From contig JALGAS010000003.1 in NCBI GenBank assembly GCA_023078685.1, positions 2,108,001 to 2,172,000 on the forward strand: a stretch of DNA of 64,000 nt, given 5' to 3'. This document shows, piece by piece, positions 22,774-34,700 of the stretch; position 1 is the stretch's first letter, and each line of letters starts with the position of its first letter. Source of the DNA: Neopestalotiopsis rosae. Taxonomy: Eukaryota; Ascomycota; Sordariomycetes; Amphisphaeriales; Sporocadaceae. The notes under the pieces are model-generated. The model worked only from the letters and a program-made list of their open reading frames with translations, did not search any database and was not told the origin of the DNA. The position numbers and the translations under genes were made by a program.

Positions 22774-24831
22774 GCTTCATGGCAATGCCCATGGGTGGTG
22801 GTCTAGACACACACACAAACATACACATTATCGTTGCTTGCCTTTGCCAAGTCGGATGTAGGGACGGTTTTACAGACTCAACTTCCGAGCAATGAAAGCT
22901 GAACAGTGGGACTTTTTTTTTACAAGCCACAGCCTCTCCTCTTATGGCCGAATGTCACACTCCATACTCCGAGTAAATTTCTCTTTTCTTGTGTATTTAT
23001 TGGTTATATAGACTGCTTGGCACGAATGGGGGTATCCCGCACAGAGCACAGGCGGCGATGTACGGATGATTGATACGAATTGATAAACTTTTCCTTATTT
23101 TTTTCCTCTATGGGCACTGAATGAACTCCACTTAAGAATCTCGTGAAAATCGATGTTGCTGCTGTCCTTGGATGGTATCGTGTTCTCACGCATGTGCTCA
23201 AATCGTGAAATTCGGTCTGTGGTCGCGACTATCCTAAGATCTTTTTCGATAATGCAAGAGTCCAACGGTCGGTTCATTATTTCGTCAAAAGACCATTGAC
23301 CTGTTCCGGGCATTGAAACATCAACTCAACACATCGAATCGCTTACATAGCAATTAGTAGAGAGTGCAGAAGGAGCTGTCCCGACTCCCGAGAATCCATC
23401 GGGCCACTCGGCTGCAGTGCGGAGCACATGGGGTTTCCTTCACGTGGCATCTACAATAACAAAAAGGGACACGAATATGGGAAAATCTCTTCATAATTCA
23501 GCATGAAGATCAATTCGTAGTTTACCTCCGAGCCGAGCACTGAGAGATTCCATTGCGGGTGACTAAATTAATCAGCCAGCTAACACGTCATATCCACAGG
23601 AGCGATAATTCTTAAAACTGTAGTTTAGCATCCACCATGCCAAGTCTTTTACCCCAGCCAATTAGCGAAAGTCTTTTTCATCGACCACCAACTATAGGAT
23701 GCCCTTTAGTTTCGAATACTCACGGGTGGATCACTGATTAGAGACGACCCGATTCACGCCACATCCCGATAATGCAGACGGAAGAGACGATGCTGGTTCA
23801 GACGACTCAACCACGAGAGGTGGCGAAAGCGCTCGAGCATTGCTTACTCGTCCCGAGCAAGAGCCAAGATCCATTTTTGAAACAAAGCATTATCACAATG
23901 AAATCACTTGGACAGGTCCTTTGATATTGGGGACGTGTTGCCTCATCGATAAATCCGAGTCAAAACCGACATGGTGTCGTTTTCTCAGTCTAGGCGACGA
24001 ATCAGAAGCCGGCACACTAGTCTTTTACGGCAAGATCTGATCGTCAGGAGAAAGCTTGGATCGCCTAGGGGACCCCGCTAAGGCCAACAGCCGAGTATAC
24101 ACTCGGTCATCCGAAATATGCATCTGCTCATAGCAAATCAATCCGGGGCAATTTCTCGCCTCCAGGGCCAATTGCTCAGGGTTTGGGCTTCAAGGAAGTC
24201 ACTATCTTCCAGGTTCAGAAATTATCAAACCGTCTTCGGTGGTCCACTTTCGGCAAATATGAACCTGCCAAGCCCGCGCATTCGTCTTTGCATTCGTCGC
24301 CTCATCTGTGTGGGATGCGTATGTTCAGGATCCGTGTCATGATTGCTCTTCTTCATCATCGAGAGACACAACGATACAGGACAGAACATACTCCTCGAAT
24401 CAAATCGACAATATGATGGCTGACCCCGGGCAATGGCATACTCGTTGAATTGATAGGCGCCGTTTCAAGGTCAAGGGGACGTGCGAACTAGAATCGGCAA
24501 GCCGCAGTTCTCTTTACTAGATGGCTCCACTGAACGCCCTCCCGCTCGGAGACCATAATCGGATACGCCAAGAATTAGACCCATGGTGATGCTCCATCTT
24601 AGCGCGACCAAGACATCGGGCGGAGGGTTGATCAAAGGCTTGGTTAGGAGAGATCGGTGCAAGGAGGAAAGATCCGACGCCATGTCGGACGAGAATAAAA
24701 AGAGCCAGTTCCTCTTGGTCTTTCCGATCTTGAAGGTGTTGGACGATCAGTCGATCTGCGAGTGGCAACAGTACAGTTGTTGAGTCCTTGTACATTAACA
24801 AGAATCGACCATACTCTACTCGTTTCTCAAA
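22774..24831. other. intergenic, no convincing gene
   Basis: About 2 kb between two plus-strand genes. Short frames only. The last part is the promoter of the TolB-like gene. Confidence 0.5.
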
Positions 24832-26841
24832 ATGCGCTGGACATCATATGCAGCAGTGCTTGGCCTGGCCAGCAGCCGCGCACTCGGCGGTTGTCCATAT
24901 GCCGCACGACAACAATCAAGCTCAAGTTCGGAATCTGCCTCGATCAACCCCCACGTCGCGGCCGCCGACAAGTCGGGAATCTTCTACATGAACCGGATCG
25001 CACCTGGCTCATCACAGTTATACATCGCCAATGCCGACGGTAGTGATGCCACTCCCTTGATGGCCAATCAGACTTGGGCCATGGACTATCGTCCATCCTG
25101 GTCCCAAGATGGCAACTGGATCGTCTTCACTAGCGAGCGTCGTGGCGATGGCCAGTCTGACATTTATCGCATCAAGGTGGATGGTAGTGGGCTCGAAACG
25201 CTAGTATCGACCGACTCCTTTGAAGACTCAGGTGTTTTGTCACCTGATGGCACCAAGCTTGCCTATGTGTCGACGCAAGGCAACCTTACAGCCAATATTT
25301 GGGTGAAGGATCTTACCACAGGCGAAGCTCAGAACCTGACCGACACCGAAGCAACTCGACCAAGCAAAGATAGCCCACAGGGTCACTACCGTCCTGCCTG
25401 GTCGCCCGATGGCGAGTGGATCGCTTTCAGTTCCGACCGTAACACAGAGTGGACTGGCCATGGTGAAGGAACAGGCTGGGAGCACACCCAGACATTGTCA
25501 ATCTATGTGGTCCGTCCCGATGGGTCGGACCTGCGTCAAGTGGTCAGCGAAGATGGCTACTCGCTCGGTACCCCTGCGTGGTCTCCAGACGGATCCCGTA
25601 TCCTCTTCAACAGAGTGTCTCGAGAGGATACCTACGCTTCGCATGGTACCGTGTATCAGTACGCAGAAGTTTCTGGTCAGATCCTCAGTGTTGACGTCGC
25701 CACTGGTGCTGATGTTGTTAATCACACATCTGGAGACTACCTCAAGCTCTTCCAGCACTACGTTGGCAACAGTAGCAACATTGGATATGTAATCAAGGGC
25801 GGCGACAGCGAAGGTATCAACTACACCGAACCGGATTCTACCCACACAGCATTCAATTTGACTTATCTGCGTGACCCATCATGGTCGCCTGATGGCTCCA
25901 AGGTCGTATATGAGGTTGTCTCTTGGGATCAGCGTGCCGCTGGAAGAGAAATCTTTAGCTGGGACAGTGAGTGGGACTACCGCTTCATGGACGTGTTCCC
26001 AATGCTCAACAATGCAACGGGCCGTATCGCCATTACTCAGAAGCAGCTCGGCAACAGCTCTGTCGTCTTGTCGTCTACTGAGTACACAGATCTCGTAACC
26101 GCGTTTGACGTGAACGATGTGTGGGAGACGGACAATGCCACCGAGGCCAGTTACATCGCCCAGGGTCTTGGCGGAGCCTTCCAGCCAACCTTTTCGCCTG
26201 ACGGATCTGAGATTGCCGTTGGTATGGGTACGTGGTTCTTTGACCGCAACGCCGAAACGGGCACCATCTACCGCGCCAACGCCAGTGGTGAGGGCTTCGT
26301 AGATCTGACCGAGACTCCTGGCGACCTGAATGCGGGCTTCCCGACCTGGTCACCTGACGGTACCCGTATCTGCTACCGACTCTGGAACCGTACCAGCGCC
26401 GCACCTTTGGGCCTTCGCATGCTCGACCTGACCACCGGCGAGACAAGCGTGCTGACAGAGGGTTGGGACAACACGCCCGGTTGGTCACCCGACGGTGAGC
26501 TCATTGTATTTACGCGCCAGGTCAACTGGACTTGGGAGTATGGCGCCCGCTGGTACGAGGACCGCTTCGACATCATGACCATCCGTCCCGACGGTAGCGA
26601 CCTTAAGCAGCTCACCGACAGCCCGGCCAATGACGCCCACGCCGTATGGTCCTACGACGGTCGCATTATGTGGTCGACGGGCATGTATGGCTTTCGCGAC
26701 GAGTCCGTGCTCTTTGACAACACTTTCCAGCCCTACGGCCAGATCATGGTCATGAATGCCGACGGATCGGATAAGCACCTGGTGACGGATAGTTTGTGGG
26801 AGGATTCGATGCCCATGTATGTACCGAACGAGTACCTATGA
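24832..26841 (+). CDS. secreted TolB-like beta-propeller protein
   Basis: Single exon of 669 aa, intronless. The N-terminus (MRWTSYAAVLGLASSRALGG) is a signal peptide followed by a Gln/Ser-rich linker. The rest is built from PD40-type propeller blades, each with a W/F-S-x-D-G turn. Nine are visible: PSWSQDG, VLSPDG, PAWSPDG (twice), PSWSPDG, PTFSPDG, PTWSPDG, PGWSPDG and AVWSYDG. Between them come strand words such as IWVKDLTTGEAQNLT, IYVVRPDGSDLRQV and IMTIRPDGSDLKQLT. Several N-x-S/T sites suggest N-glycosylation outside the cell. TolB itself is a bacterial periplasmic protein, but the fold is also used by peptidases, lactonases and binding proteins. No catalytic peptidase domain follows here, so a binding or scaffolding role is the cautious reading. 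The lack of introns and bacterial-type repeats make ancient transfer from bacteria possible. Confidence 0.88.
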   Translation: MRWTSYAAVLGLASSRALGGCPYAARQQSSSSSESASINPHVAAADKSGIFYMNRIAPGSSQLYIANADGSDATPLMANQTWAMDYRPSWSQDGNWIVFTSERRGDGQSDIYRIKVDGSGLETLVSTDSFEDSGVLSPDGTKLAYVSTQGNLTANIWVKDLTTGEAQNLTDTEATRPSKDSPQGHYRPAWSPDGEWIAFSSDRNTEWTGHGEGTGWEHTQTLSIYVVRPDGSDLRQVVSEDGYSLGTPAWSPDGSRILFNRVSREDTYASHGTVYQYAEVSGQILSVDVATGADVVNHTSGDYLKLFQHYVGNSSNIGYVIKGGDSEGINYTEPDSTHTAFNLTYLRDPSWSPDGSKVVYEVVSWDQRAAGREIFSWDSEWDYRFMDVFPMLNNATGRIAITQKQLGNSSVVLSSTEYTDLVTAFDVNDVWETDNATEASYIAQGLGGAFQPTFSPDGSEIAVGMGTWFFDRNAETGTIYRANASGEGFVDLTETPGDLNAGFPTWSPDGTRICYRLWNRTSAAPLGLRMLDLTTGETSVLTEGWDNTPGWSPDGELIVFTRQVNWTWEYGARWYEDRFDIMTIRPDGSDLKQLTDSPANDAHAVWSYDGRIMWSTGMYGFRDESVLFDNTFQPYGQIMVMNADGSDKHLVTDSLWEDSMPMYVPNEYL

Positions 26842-27696
26842 TCGCTTCGATGTGGTGCTTGGGTTGTTGTTATGAAATAGTTACGAAATTCTTGGTCGTA
26901 TTTGCTAGAGCGCGATTTTTATATACATAGAGAAAAATAGATGCACAATTCTCGTAATGGGTTGCAAATGACCGCTAGTATTTGAAGAGGAGAGAAGAAG
27001 AAAACGAGAGCGATGTCTCTTCTCGTCTGTGCATTCAATGGTTTCAGTGCTTTCCCTTCAGATGCAACCCAAGTCACAAATGCGAAAGCGAAGGAACAAC
27101 CACAATTTGGGCGCCTTCCCCTGTAGTGATCCCGGCCGGACGAGCTTGCCATTTTTGCGGGGGTCCGGTGCATAAGTTCTTATCAATCGCATCTTATCTC
27201 CGATGCCAAGCCTCGCGCATGCCCGAATCGAATGGACTGATCTGTTCACTGCAACTTGGTACTGGACACTAACCGTGGCCACTGGCCGGCAGCCGGTGCG
27301 CCTCGGTTGATCATTATCTGTGGACATGCATCTAATGTCTTGGAATCTCTACCATTGCCTATCACATCGCCATGCTCGACGTCGTGTTACTGGCAAGGTC
27401 TGGCTTATTGGTTCTTGCCCAGCCGAATTTTGCATATTGCTTTTCCTAGAACCGCTCTGCATAATACAGCATTTAATGATTGGAGAAAGGGCGAATTAAC
27501 TTTCAGTGTCTGCATATGTCCTTACCAGCGTTACAGCTATCCGGATTCCCACCCAGTGCCCACCGCAGCCATGTATCTGTGTTCATTCCCATCTCGTCGA
27601 CTCATCTTTGGCTTTACGACACCTTGATGGTCACCTCAATTCCTAACTATCTTCCATCAATTTGAAGTACTTGGACCCTTCATAGTCGCAACAATT
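26842..27696. other. intergenic between TolB-like and GNAT genes
   Basis: About 850 bases; 3' flank of the propeller gene and promoter of the GNAT gene. Nothing else seen. Confidence 0.5.
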
Positions 27697-28437
27697 ATGG
27701 GTTCAATTCAAGACAACGTATTTGTATCATTGGCGACCGAAGCAGATGTCCCCTCAATCATCGATGTAATATTCTCCATATTCGGCCCCGACACAGTCGA
27801 GAATCGGGCAAGAAATACGAGAGCATTGAGAAACGACATACAAGAGAATAATGGCCTACGAATTGTCAAGGCCGAGCTACCTCGAGGAAAGGTAGTGGGT
27901 TTCTCGATGTTTTTCCTTCCCAATTCCAGCACCTCAGATGCACAGACAGCCACGCCGACACCGCTCCGCCCTCCCGCTCCGTCGGACGAGACATCCGACA
28001 CCGTCCTGGATCGGTATTTCTGGGTCGAGGGTGGGGACTGCCTGGCCCGAGCCGCCGCCATTGATCGCTATGGCCGGCAAGAGATTCAGCGACACGTCCA
28101 GGGCCGGGTGTGCGCCAATGTCCAGAACATGTGCGTCTTGCCGGAATGCCAAGGCCAGGGCATTGGCCGCGCCATCATGTCGTGGGGTTGTCGCGAGTTT
28201 GACCGAGAGCGTGTGGACGCATACCTGGAGGCCTCGATTGCCGGCGAGAGATTATACAAGAAATTCGGATTCGAGATTATAGGAAAGACGGACAAGGATT
28301 TTGGAGACGGTGTTAAAATGTGTCACTTTCATATGTGGAGGAATGCCAGAATTTCTGCCAGTGATGCGAATGACTGCAGCAAAAAATGTTCACGAATTTC
28401 TTCCAAAACTTCGAAGCCGAAGCTAAATTCGCATTAA
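27697..28437 (+). CDS. GNAT-family N-acetyltransferase
   Basis: Single exon, 246 aa. The N-terminal half has the GNAT strand/helix start (VFVSLATEADVPSIIDVIF), a middle with AELPRGKVVGFSMFF, and a disordered Pro/Thr/Ser insert. The acetyl-CoA site is clear: NMCVLPECQGQGIGRAIMSWG (Q/R-x-x-G-x-G/A as QGQGIG), followed by DAYLEASIAGERLYKKFGFE, the usual motif B with its L-Y-x-K-x-G-F signature. Domains of this kind in fungi acetylate small amines, antibiotics or proteins; the substrate is unknown. After MCHFHMWR the last 30 residues are Ser/Lys-rich and lack any GNAT element. Its TAA is directly followed by the reversed stop of the next gene. Confidence 0.87.
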   Translation: MGSIQDNVFVSLATEADVPSIIDVIFSIFGPDTVENRARNTRALRNDIQENNGLRIVKAELPRGKVVGFSMFFLPNSSTSDAQTATPTPLRPPAPSDETSDTVLDRYFWVEGGDCLARAAAIDRYGRQEIQRHVQGRVCANVQNMCVLPECQGQGIGRAIMSWGCREFDRERVDAYLEASIAGERLYKKFGFEIIGKTDKDFGDGVKMCHFHMWRNARISASDANDCSKKCSRISSKTSKPKLNSH

Positions 28438-29217
28438 TTATTGCCTCAACTCATTCTCAACCTCATCCGCGATTTCAATGATATGCTCCACAAACTTGTC
28501 CACCTCCGTGATAAAGGCCGAATGACCGCCAGGATTTCGCAAGACCCTCTTCAGCGTCGGAATAGTCGCAATCATTTCCTCCTGTGTGTGCACAAGAATC
28601 GTTTGATCTTTCTCACAAATGATATAGTACGCAGGCACAGTCAACTCGTCCACGCCTACTGAGACCCCACCAATGACCGATTGCAGCGACTGCGGCAGCA
28701 GCACCGCCATGCACCGATCCGCCTCGTCGTCGGCCATGTCTGGTCCATAGAACGCTGCCTTGGCCTTTTCGTTTGCCCACATGAGGCCATCCCCCATGTC
28801 CACAATGTCCAGAGGCGGCAGGGGACTCAACGCGCCGGCGCCGGCTTTGGGCACTACGATGCTCGTCAAGTATACAATGGCACGGATGCCGCCCTTCTTG
28901 TTCTGCGCCGCGCGCTCCGCGACCGAGCAGCCCTTGGCGGCAATAGTCAGGGGTACGCCGCCATACGAGTGCGACACGGCGAGGAACTCGATGCCTTGGT
29001 CCAGGTAGGGTTCCATCTTGGCCTGAATGTTGCGGCCATCGTCCTCGACCGTCACCTTGGGGTCTCGGCCAATACTGGGGTGGCGTACGGCGAGCACGGG
29101 GGAGAAGCCGGCGGCCTCTAATTGAGCTTTCGATTTGTCAAAGCATGACGGGAGATGTAAGGCGCCGTGGGCCAGGACTATGCCCAATGAGCGGGGAGAT
29201 GTTGAAGTAGCATTCAT
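28438..29217 (-). CDS. alpha/beta-hydrolase (serine hydrolase)
   Basis: Single exon, 259 aa. The fold starts with SLGIVLAHGALHLPSCFDK, whose HG is the oxyanion-hole element. The nucleophile elbow is SHSYGG (usually G-x-S-x-G; the first Gly is Ser). The acid is probably the Asp in YIICEKDQT, and the catalytic His is in NPGGHSAFI. This is the layout of the small fungal/plant salicylic-acid-binding-protein-like and methylketone-type hydrolases that cleave small esters. No signal peptide is seen, so it is likely cytosolic. It converges on the GNAT gene with stop codons touching. The substrate is unknown. Confidence 0.88.
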   Translation of the reverse strand: MNATSTSPRSLGIVLAHGALHLPSCFDKSKAQLEAAGFSPVLAVRHPSIGRDPKVTVEDDGRNIQAKMEPYLDQGIEFLAVSHSYGGVPLTIAAKGCSVAERAAQNKKGGIRAIVYLTSIVVPKAGAGALSPLPPLDIVDMGDGLMWANEKAKAAFYGPDMADDEADRCMAVLLPQSLQSVIGGVSVGVDELTVPAYYIICEKDQTILVHTQEEMIATIPTLKRVLRNPGGHSAFITEVDKFVEHIIEIADEVENELRQ

Positions 29218-29716
29218 GGTTTTCCCTTGTGCGACTTTCGTGTAGGAAGGTGCTCGAATCCGTTGGCGTTGTGATCGTGTTGTGCGTTCTTATCTAGATC
29301 CTTTCCAGGTGTGATTGCGAGGCATAGAGCCAGTACAGGTATGCCAATTTGAAAACATGCATTGTGATGCCACCATCGCAAGCCCCCAAACCTGCGTTGT
29401 TATGTGGGGTGAGCAGCAATCAGGTGGAGGGTGCCAGGTCATCAAATCCACTTTGGACTAGAAGCTCCATCTCAATGCACTCTTCCTTGAGTCATCATTG
29501 CACCTACTGTATGTTAAGCGAATATTGAAACGTATAGATGGCACAGCTTTAGTACTGATTGCTGCACAATGGCGCTGCCAACATGACCAAACCCCCGGAC
29601 AGGCAAGTTGTACATGAGGCATCACGTCTGGACGACTATCTAGTGACAGTTGATTGCGATGAATTGTAATGCAATGACACCTCACCCGTATCAGAAGGCT
29701 TCGGTAAAGGAAGTGA
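29218..29716. other. intergenic, hydrolase promoter and CorA-like 3' flank
   Basis: About 500 bases without a gene-like frame. Confidence 0.5.
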
Positions 29717-31093
29717 TCATACTAGCTCAAGCCCGTTTGTATCCGACTTCTGAACATTCCTAATTATTCTCTCCCGAACCGCTTTTCCAATATGCTGCAT
29801 CATCCAATCTCGATGATTCAGCATGTACCAGATCAAGAAAACAAGAACGGTAGCGGGCAGAGTGAATGCCCAATACACCCAATGATTGCCTTGTATCACG
29901 TTGCCAGTGTCACTCTGCCAATTGAGGGAGGGAACTGCGAACAGTGCAGCAATGAATGTTGCAGGTAAGAATGCCATGGTCATGACAGCAATCGTCTTCA
30001 TGGCTGCGTTCTCTTGTTGCGCAGCTTCCGTCTGCTGTATGCTAGTCTGTGCATCACTGTGGGTCAGAAGTGTAGATAACTGCGAGATGTTCGTTAGTCA
30101 TCTCATGCCCGTCTTCACAATTATATGAATACTTACCACGCTGGATAGGCGTTCGACACGAAACGTCATATAATCCATATACTTGTCATACGCATGGATG
30201 CGGCCCCTCAAATGGGGGATGGCTTTAGACAAATAGACACTTGAGTCATTTGCACGCTTCTGCAGAGCTTTCTCACACTGATCTGGCCGCTCGCTAACAT
30301 TTTCTGAGGTCAAGTGATCTAGCAACGATTCTACCGCCCCCAGAGACCGCTTCCGCCCCGAATATGCGATCAGGACTTGGCCACTTATCTGCAGCCACTT
30401 GGTGATTTGATCAATATTGAGTCCCTCCCGTAAAGGCGTGCCCAGCCACTGGAATCCTGTAGCAGCCTCAATCTGTCGAATCTGCTTCAATTCGTACTGG
30501 CTATCGTATTGATCGTAGAGGAAACAGACTGAAACGGCAAATGTATACCCCATAAAGTTGGGTGACGAGACGTGTCTGGCATGTTTCTCAAGAACGTCTA
30601 GTAGCAGCGACTGGGCGCTTTCCTTCATTCCTCCAGCCAATAGGCTTGGTGATAAATTCGGCAATCGTGCAATGATCATAGCCCTGGTGGAAAGCGTGCG
30701 GCGATTGTATGTCCATATGATGGCTAGCCACGAGAAGCCGAAAAAGAAAGTATCAATATCGCCATCGCCCGAGAAATGATGGAATCCATCGTAATTGTGG
30801 TGAAACAGCCAAAGCGCACCATCATCGAATCCTGCAACCTCTGATGCCCATAGACTGCGCAGCGCGTCGTTGCTAATACACGGGCGACGATGGTCATCCG
30901 TAGGGATGATGCCCAGTCTCAGCGTCGGGCCTTGATCCACTGAAGAGAAGAAGGCAGCCAAATCCTTCTCTTGAGAAATATCCAGCCTGTCCACGAATTT
31001 ATCATCAAGAGTGTAACATATGTAGACTTCCGGGCTCCTTGGAGATGAGGACCTAAAGCAGATGTCTTGCGCCATGGACCTAAATTCTTCCAT
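29717..31093 (-). CDS. CorA-like membrane protein 1
   Basis: Exons 31093-30137 and 30079-29717; one 57-nt intron (GTAAGT..CGCAG) in phase 0; 439 aa from the first ATG. A longer N-terminus through an unseen upstream exon is possible. The soluble N half contains EVYICYTLDDKFVDRLD and GTPLREGLN; the stalk helix RGRIHAYDKYMDYMTFRVER leads to the pore region. The C-terminus has the CorA-type pair of membrane helices: KTIAVMTMAFLPATFIAALF and HWVYWAFTLPATVLVFLIWY. The GMN signature of true Mg2+ channels between them is missing; the loop reads AVPSLNWQSD. That is usual for the large group of fungal CorA-like proteins, whose function is not established and many of which are heterokaryon-associated or fused to ankyrin repeats. 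It is divergent from CorA-like gene 2. Confidence 0.83.
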
Positions 31094-31780
31094 CTTGAAA
31101 ACTGGAGGTATGGCCGACAACTAATCCTGTGGTGCAGGCGCACTGCGCTGGGGCACTGCACTAACCCCAAAACAAACGAAAAAAGAACAGCCAGCAAACG
31201 TGTGCCACTGGGAAAAGAGTGATGACAAGTGAGACAGGATTTAAAAATATCTGACTCACAAAAATCAATGACGGTGTAGAGGCTACCAGGACAAGAAGCC
31301 ACGATTCCTGCACTTTTTCGCGGGCTGCGATTGTCGCTGCGTGGTCCACTGAAGATGGGTCCCCGACGCGCCACACGCTTGCATTGGGGCTGCTTACAGC
31401 ACATACACCTCTGCAACACACTGCGAGATTACATCAATAGCTTCACCAATCGTTGAATAGCCCCCAAAAAGAACATCATTACCTGCAAATTATGAGGCTG
31501 CAATGAAGTACCTCAACACTCCACGTGTGAGTACTTTCAAATGCCAAGCAGGTGGCTGATTGCAGGGCTGAGTACCCAAGAATCTGACGGCGAAGCTGAC
31601 CCGATCCCTCATTGTCCTTAAAATCATTCTTCTAGTCACTGGAAACTGCCCAGGCAACATGCGAGCTTCGAATCTCCGTGTGTTCCAATATTTCAGAGCT
31701 CCTCATCACTGCAAAATTTGAAGTCCAGCCGTTGAGGCATTTCCGAAACCTGAGCAGCTTCGCAGGCGGGTGTGAGAGCA
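31094..31780. promoter_or_regulatory. shared promoter region between two CorA-like genes
   Basis: 687 bases between head-to-head ATGs at 31093 (-) and 31781 (+). It may contain an upstream exon of either gene. No repeats or obvious shared operators stand out by eye. Confidence 0.5.
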
Positions 31781-34700
31781 ATGTCAATCTCTCCTTCAAT
31801 CGGTGAGGCTTCTTGTAAAGTCCAGCAAACGAACACGATACTGAACAGCTTACAGATGATCCCAGCAGCTCGCGCGATCAATCAGATGAGAGCATCAGCG
31901 AGGAAATCACTGATCCAGCGAAATGGATTGCTTTCTATGAGGAAGAAATCGAATTTCTTGATCAACATCAGAATTCCCACACAGAAGATAAATTCTATGC
32001 TCTGCTCCAGCTGGGCAGCGTTTTGGCCGACAACCCTGACCTTGGCGATGCAGAGCCGTCGTTGTGGAAGGCAAGTGAAGCCATCGAATCCGTATGGGGA
32101 TGGGAGTCTTTATACAGTCAAGAATGTATCAAGACACTTGCCCAAGTTCTTGCGAAGAGTAGGAAATTTGTGCTGGCGCAGAGACTTCTTCAGAAGGCGT
32201 CGAATCAGATTCGCCGTTCCCATGGAAGAGAACATCCTTGGACACTGGAGCTTCAGAACAATCAGGGCTGCATTCTTACAGCTGCCGGCAAATTCAAGGA
32301 AGCCGAGCATTTGTTCGAAAGTTGTCTTGAGGGCAAGCTACGAATATTCGGTTCCAACCACCGGACTGTGCTGAAAGCTCAATCCAATTTGGTTATTGTC
32401 CGTTACCTTCAAGGCGACAATGTCCAGTTTCAATCTGAGCTCCCAGATATTCTGAAGCGGCTGAAAGAACTTTACGGACTGATTGATAAAGACGTTTTGA
32501 CACTAGCTTGTCAGCTTCGAGATATGTACACAGAGAGTTCATTTTTCAGTGAAGCCGACAAGATTCAACGCGATTATTTATTCGAAGGTAAGTGACGTGT
32601 TCCACAAAACAGACGTCGGATCGAAATATAGACTGAAAGATGACAGCCACCACACCTCGAGAATATGCTGGTCCATTCCAAGACAACCTGATCCCATACT
32701 TTGGACATCTTTTGAGAACTTCGAACTCGAGCAACATGTATCACCCTCTGCCCGAGACTGATCTTTTCAACAGCCGCCTGAATGATGGAAGTTTACAGGA
32801 TGCACAAAAGCGTATGAGGAGGATAGAGAAGTCACACAGAATGCTCGACAAGTGGACAGGTATGGGAGTCCGCCGTTTCATGGGAGCTCTTGGTTTTCCG
32901 AGAGGGATTTTCGACAACTATTGGGCCTTATTCGACCAAATAGTTACAGAGCCTGATGTAATGCTCGAGCATGCGGCGGCTGATGGTCGGGACCATGTGA
33001 CAAGCATTCTGCTTCGCAGAATTAGCGAGCTTGCAGAGACGCATCAGGATGGCCACAAAAACTCGTTCCTAGCCAATGCATTATTCGAAGCCGTCAGATC
33101 GGGCAGCGAAAAAGTGGTCAGCGTTTTCATCGAGCATGGTGTTGATGTGGAGCAGATGAATGATTATGGCTCAACTGCTTTGCATGTTGCAGCTTTTTGT
33201 GGGTACCAAGACATATTTCGTCTGCTTCTCCAGCAATCTGATTTGTTGTCTGCTCCGGACAAGGATGGATTCACACCGCTCGATCTTGCTCTCGAGAGGA
33301 ACAATGAAGAAATCATCCGGAGCATAATGGTCCACAAAGGAGCACTCGTTCCAAGTTCTAAGTCAGGTATCCCAAGATTGAGCACTGAGCGAGCCGTTCC
33401 TCGACTTCGCCACCAACTCAATAACCGCACTTCATACACTGGACTAAAGGCAACAGTCTCAAATTTTTACATAGATCAGGTATCCAAAGTCGAAGAACGC
33501 CGTGTCAGACGCGAGCTGGTGGAAGATCTAGTGACCAAGCAGAGTCTCCTGCGTTCTGCCCTGGGCCAATCCCCTACGAGGGATGTTGATACCACACCTC
33601 ACTTCTCGTGGATACACCTGCCCGCAACTAATGTTTGTGTACTTTCAGAGCTTCCCGTAACTCATGCTAATATTAGTAGATGCAATGGGTCGAGGTTCGC
33701 GAGCTCTATCGCTAGTACATGTACAGTTGCTCACTAATTTGGCAGGCTTTGATGGAGACCATGGCCGAGATAGAACATTGCCAAGATTCATGTTCAAGAT
33801 CGATGACAGACGAATTGTGGAAAAGTCAGCTGCATCGAGCACTTCATCCTTCATATCACGGTCAATTCATGAAACCGTCGTGTCACCAACTTCGACGAGG
33901 TATGCAGGTTTTTTTCTTTCTAATTTTCTTTCTTTTTGCCCACCGAGTTTCTTTGTGAAGAGAAGTTATGAGATATTGATTGGTAGATACAGAATCCCCA
34001 GGTATCGTACTCTACGTATGAACTTCCGATGAACGATGAAGACAACCTACTTATTCAGGTGTCAGATGCCCTATCTTGATTGGGAGTTCGAAGAGGAGCA
34101 AGCAAAGGCCCACGCAGTTATGAGGCGAATGGAGAAAAGGACCACAAATTTCTCAATTTCGCAATCAAAAACTGGTGGAGATGTTAAGCGCACTGTCAGA
34201 GTAGGACCCTCCAAAAGTATTGATGCCGAGCCAGACGTGCGACTTCTAGAGAATTACTTGCGCCCTGCATCGACCGAGTCGCCTCTCCATGTCCGACGGA
34301 CTCTCGACCAATTCAAGTATTACATGATTGATGACACTTCAGCAAGAGACTCTGACCAAGTAGTATCGAGATATTTTCGCCGTCGCTATCCTTCCTGGGC
34401 CGTTCCCGTTATGATGGTGAACCAACTGTGGCTCTGGATAATCGATGAAAGTAGGTAGCACAAATTCTGTACTTAACCATATTGACTATGGTGAAAGTAA
34501 TATTGACGAACAGGTCTTAGGCACCATCATCACCTGTTCAGCAGAGCGCTGGGGCGCCACAAAGTCAAAAAATGATCCGAAAGGTATATTTGACAAGAGA
34601 AACCTTATAGACAGCATATTGGACAATCTGGACGTCAAATATCGAGATCCTGTTCTTTCCGTGTTTGATCTTGCCGAAATGATCATAGGTCAGTGTGTTG

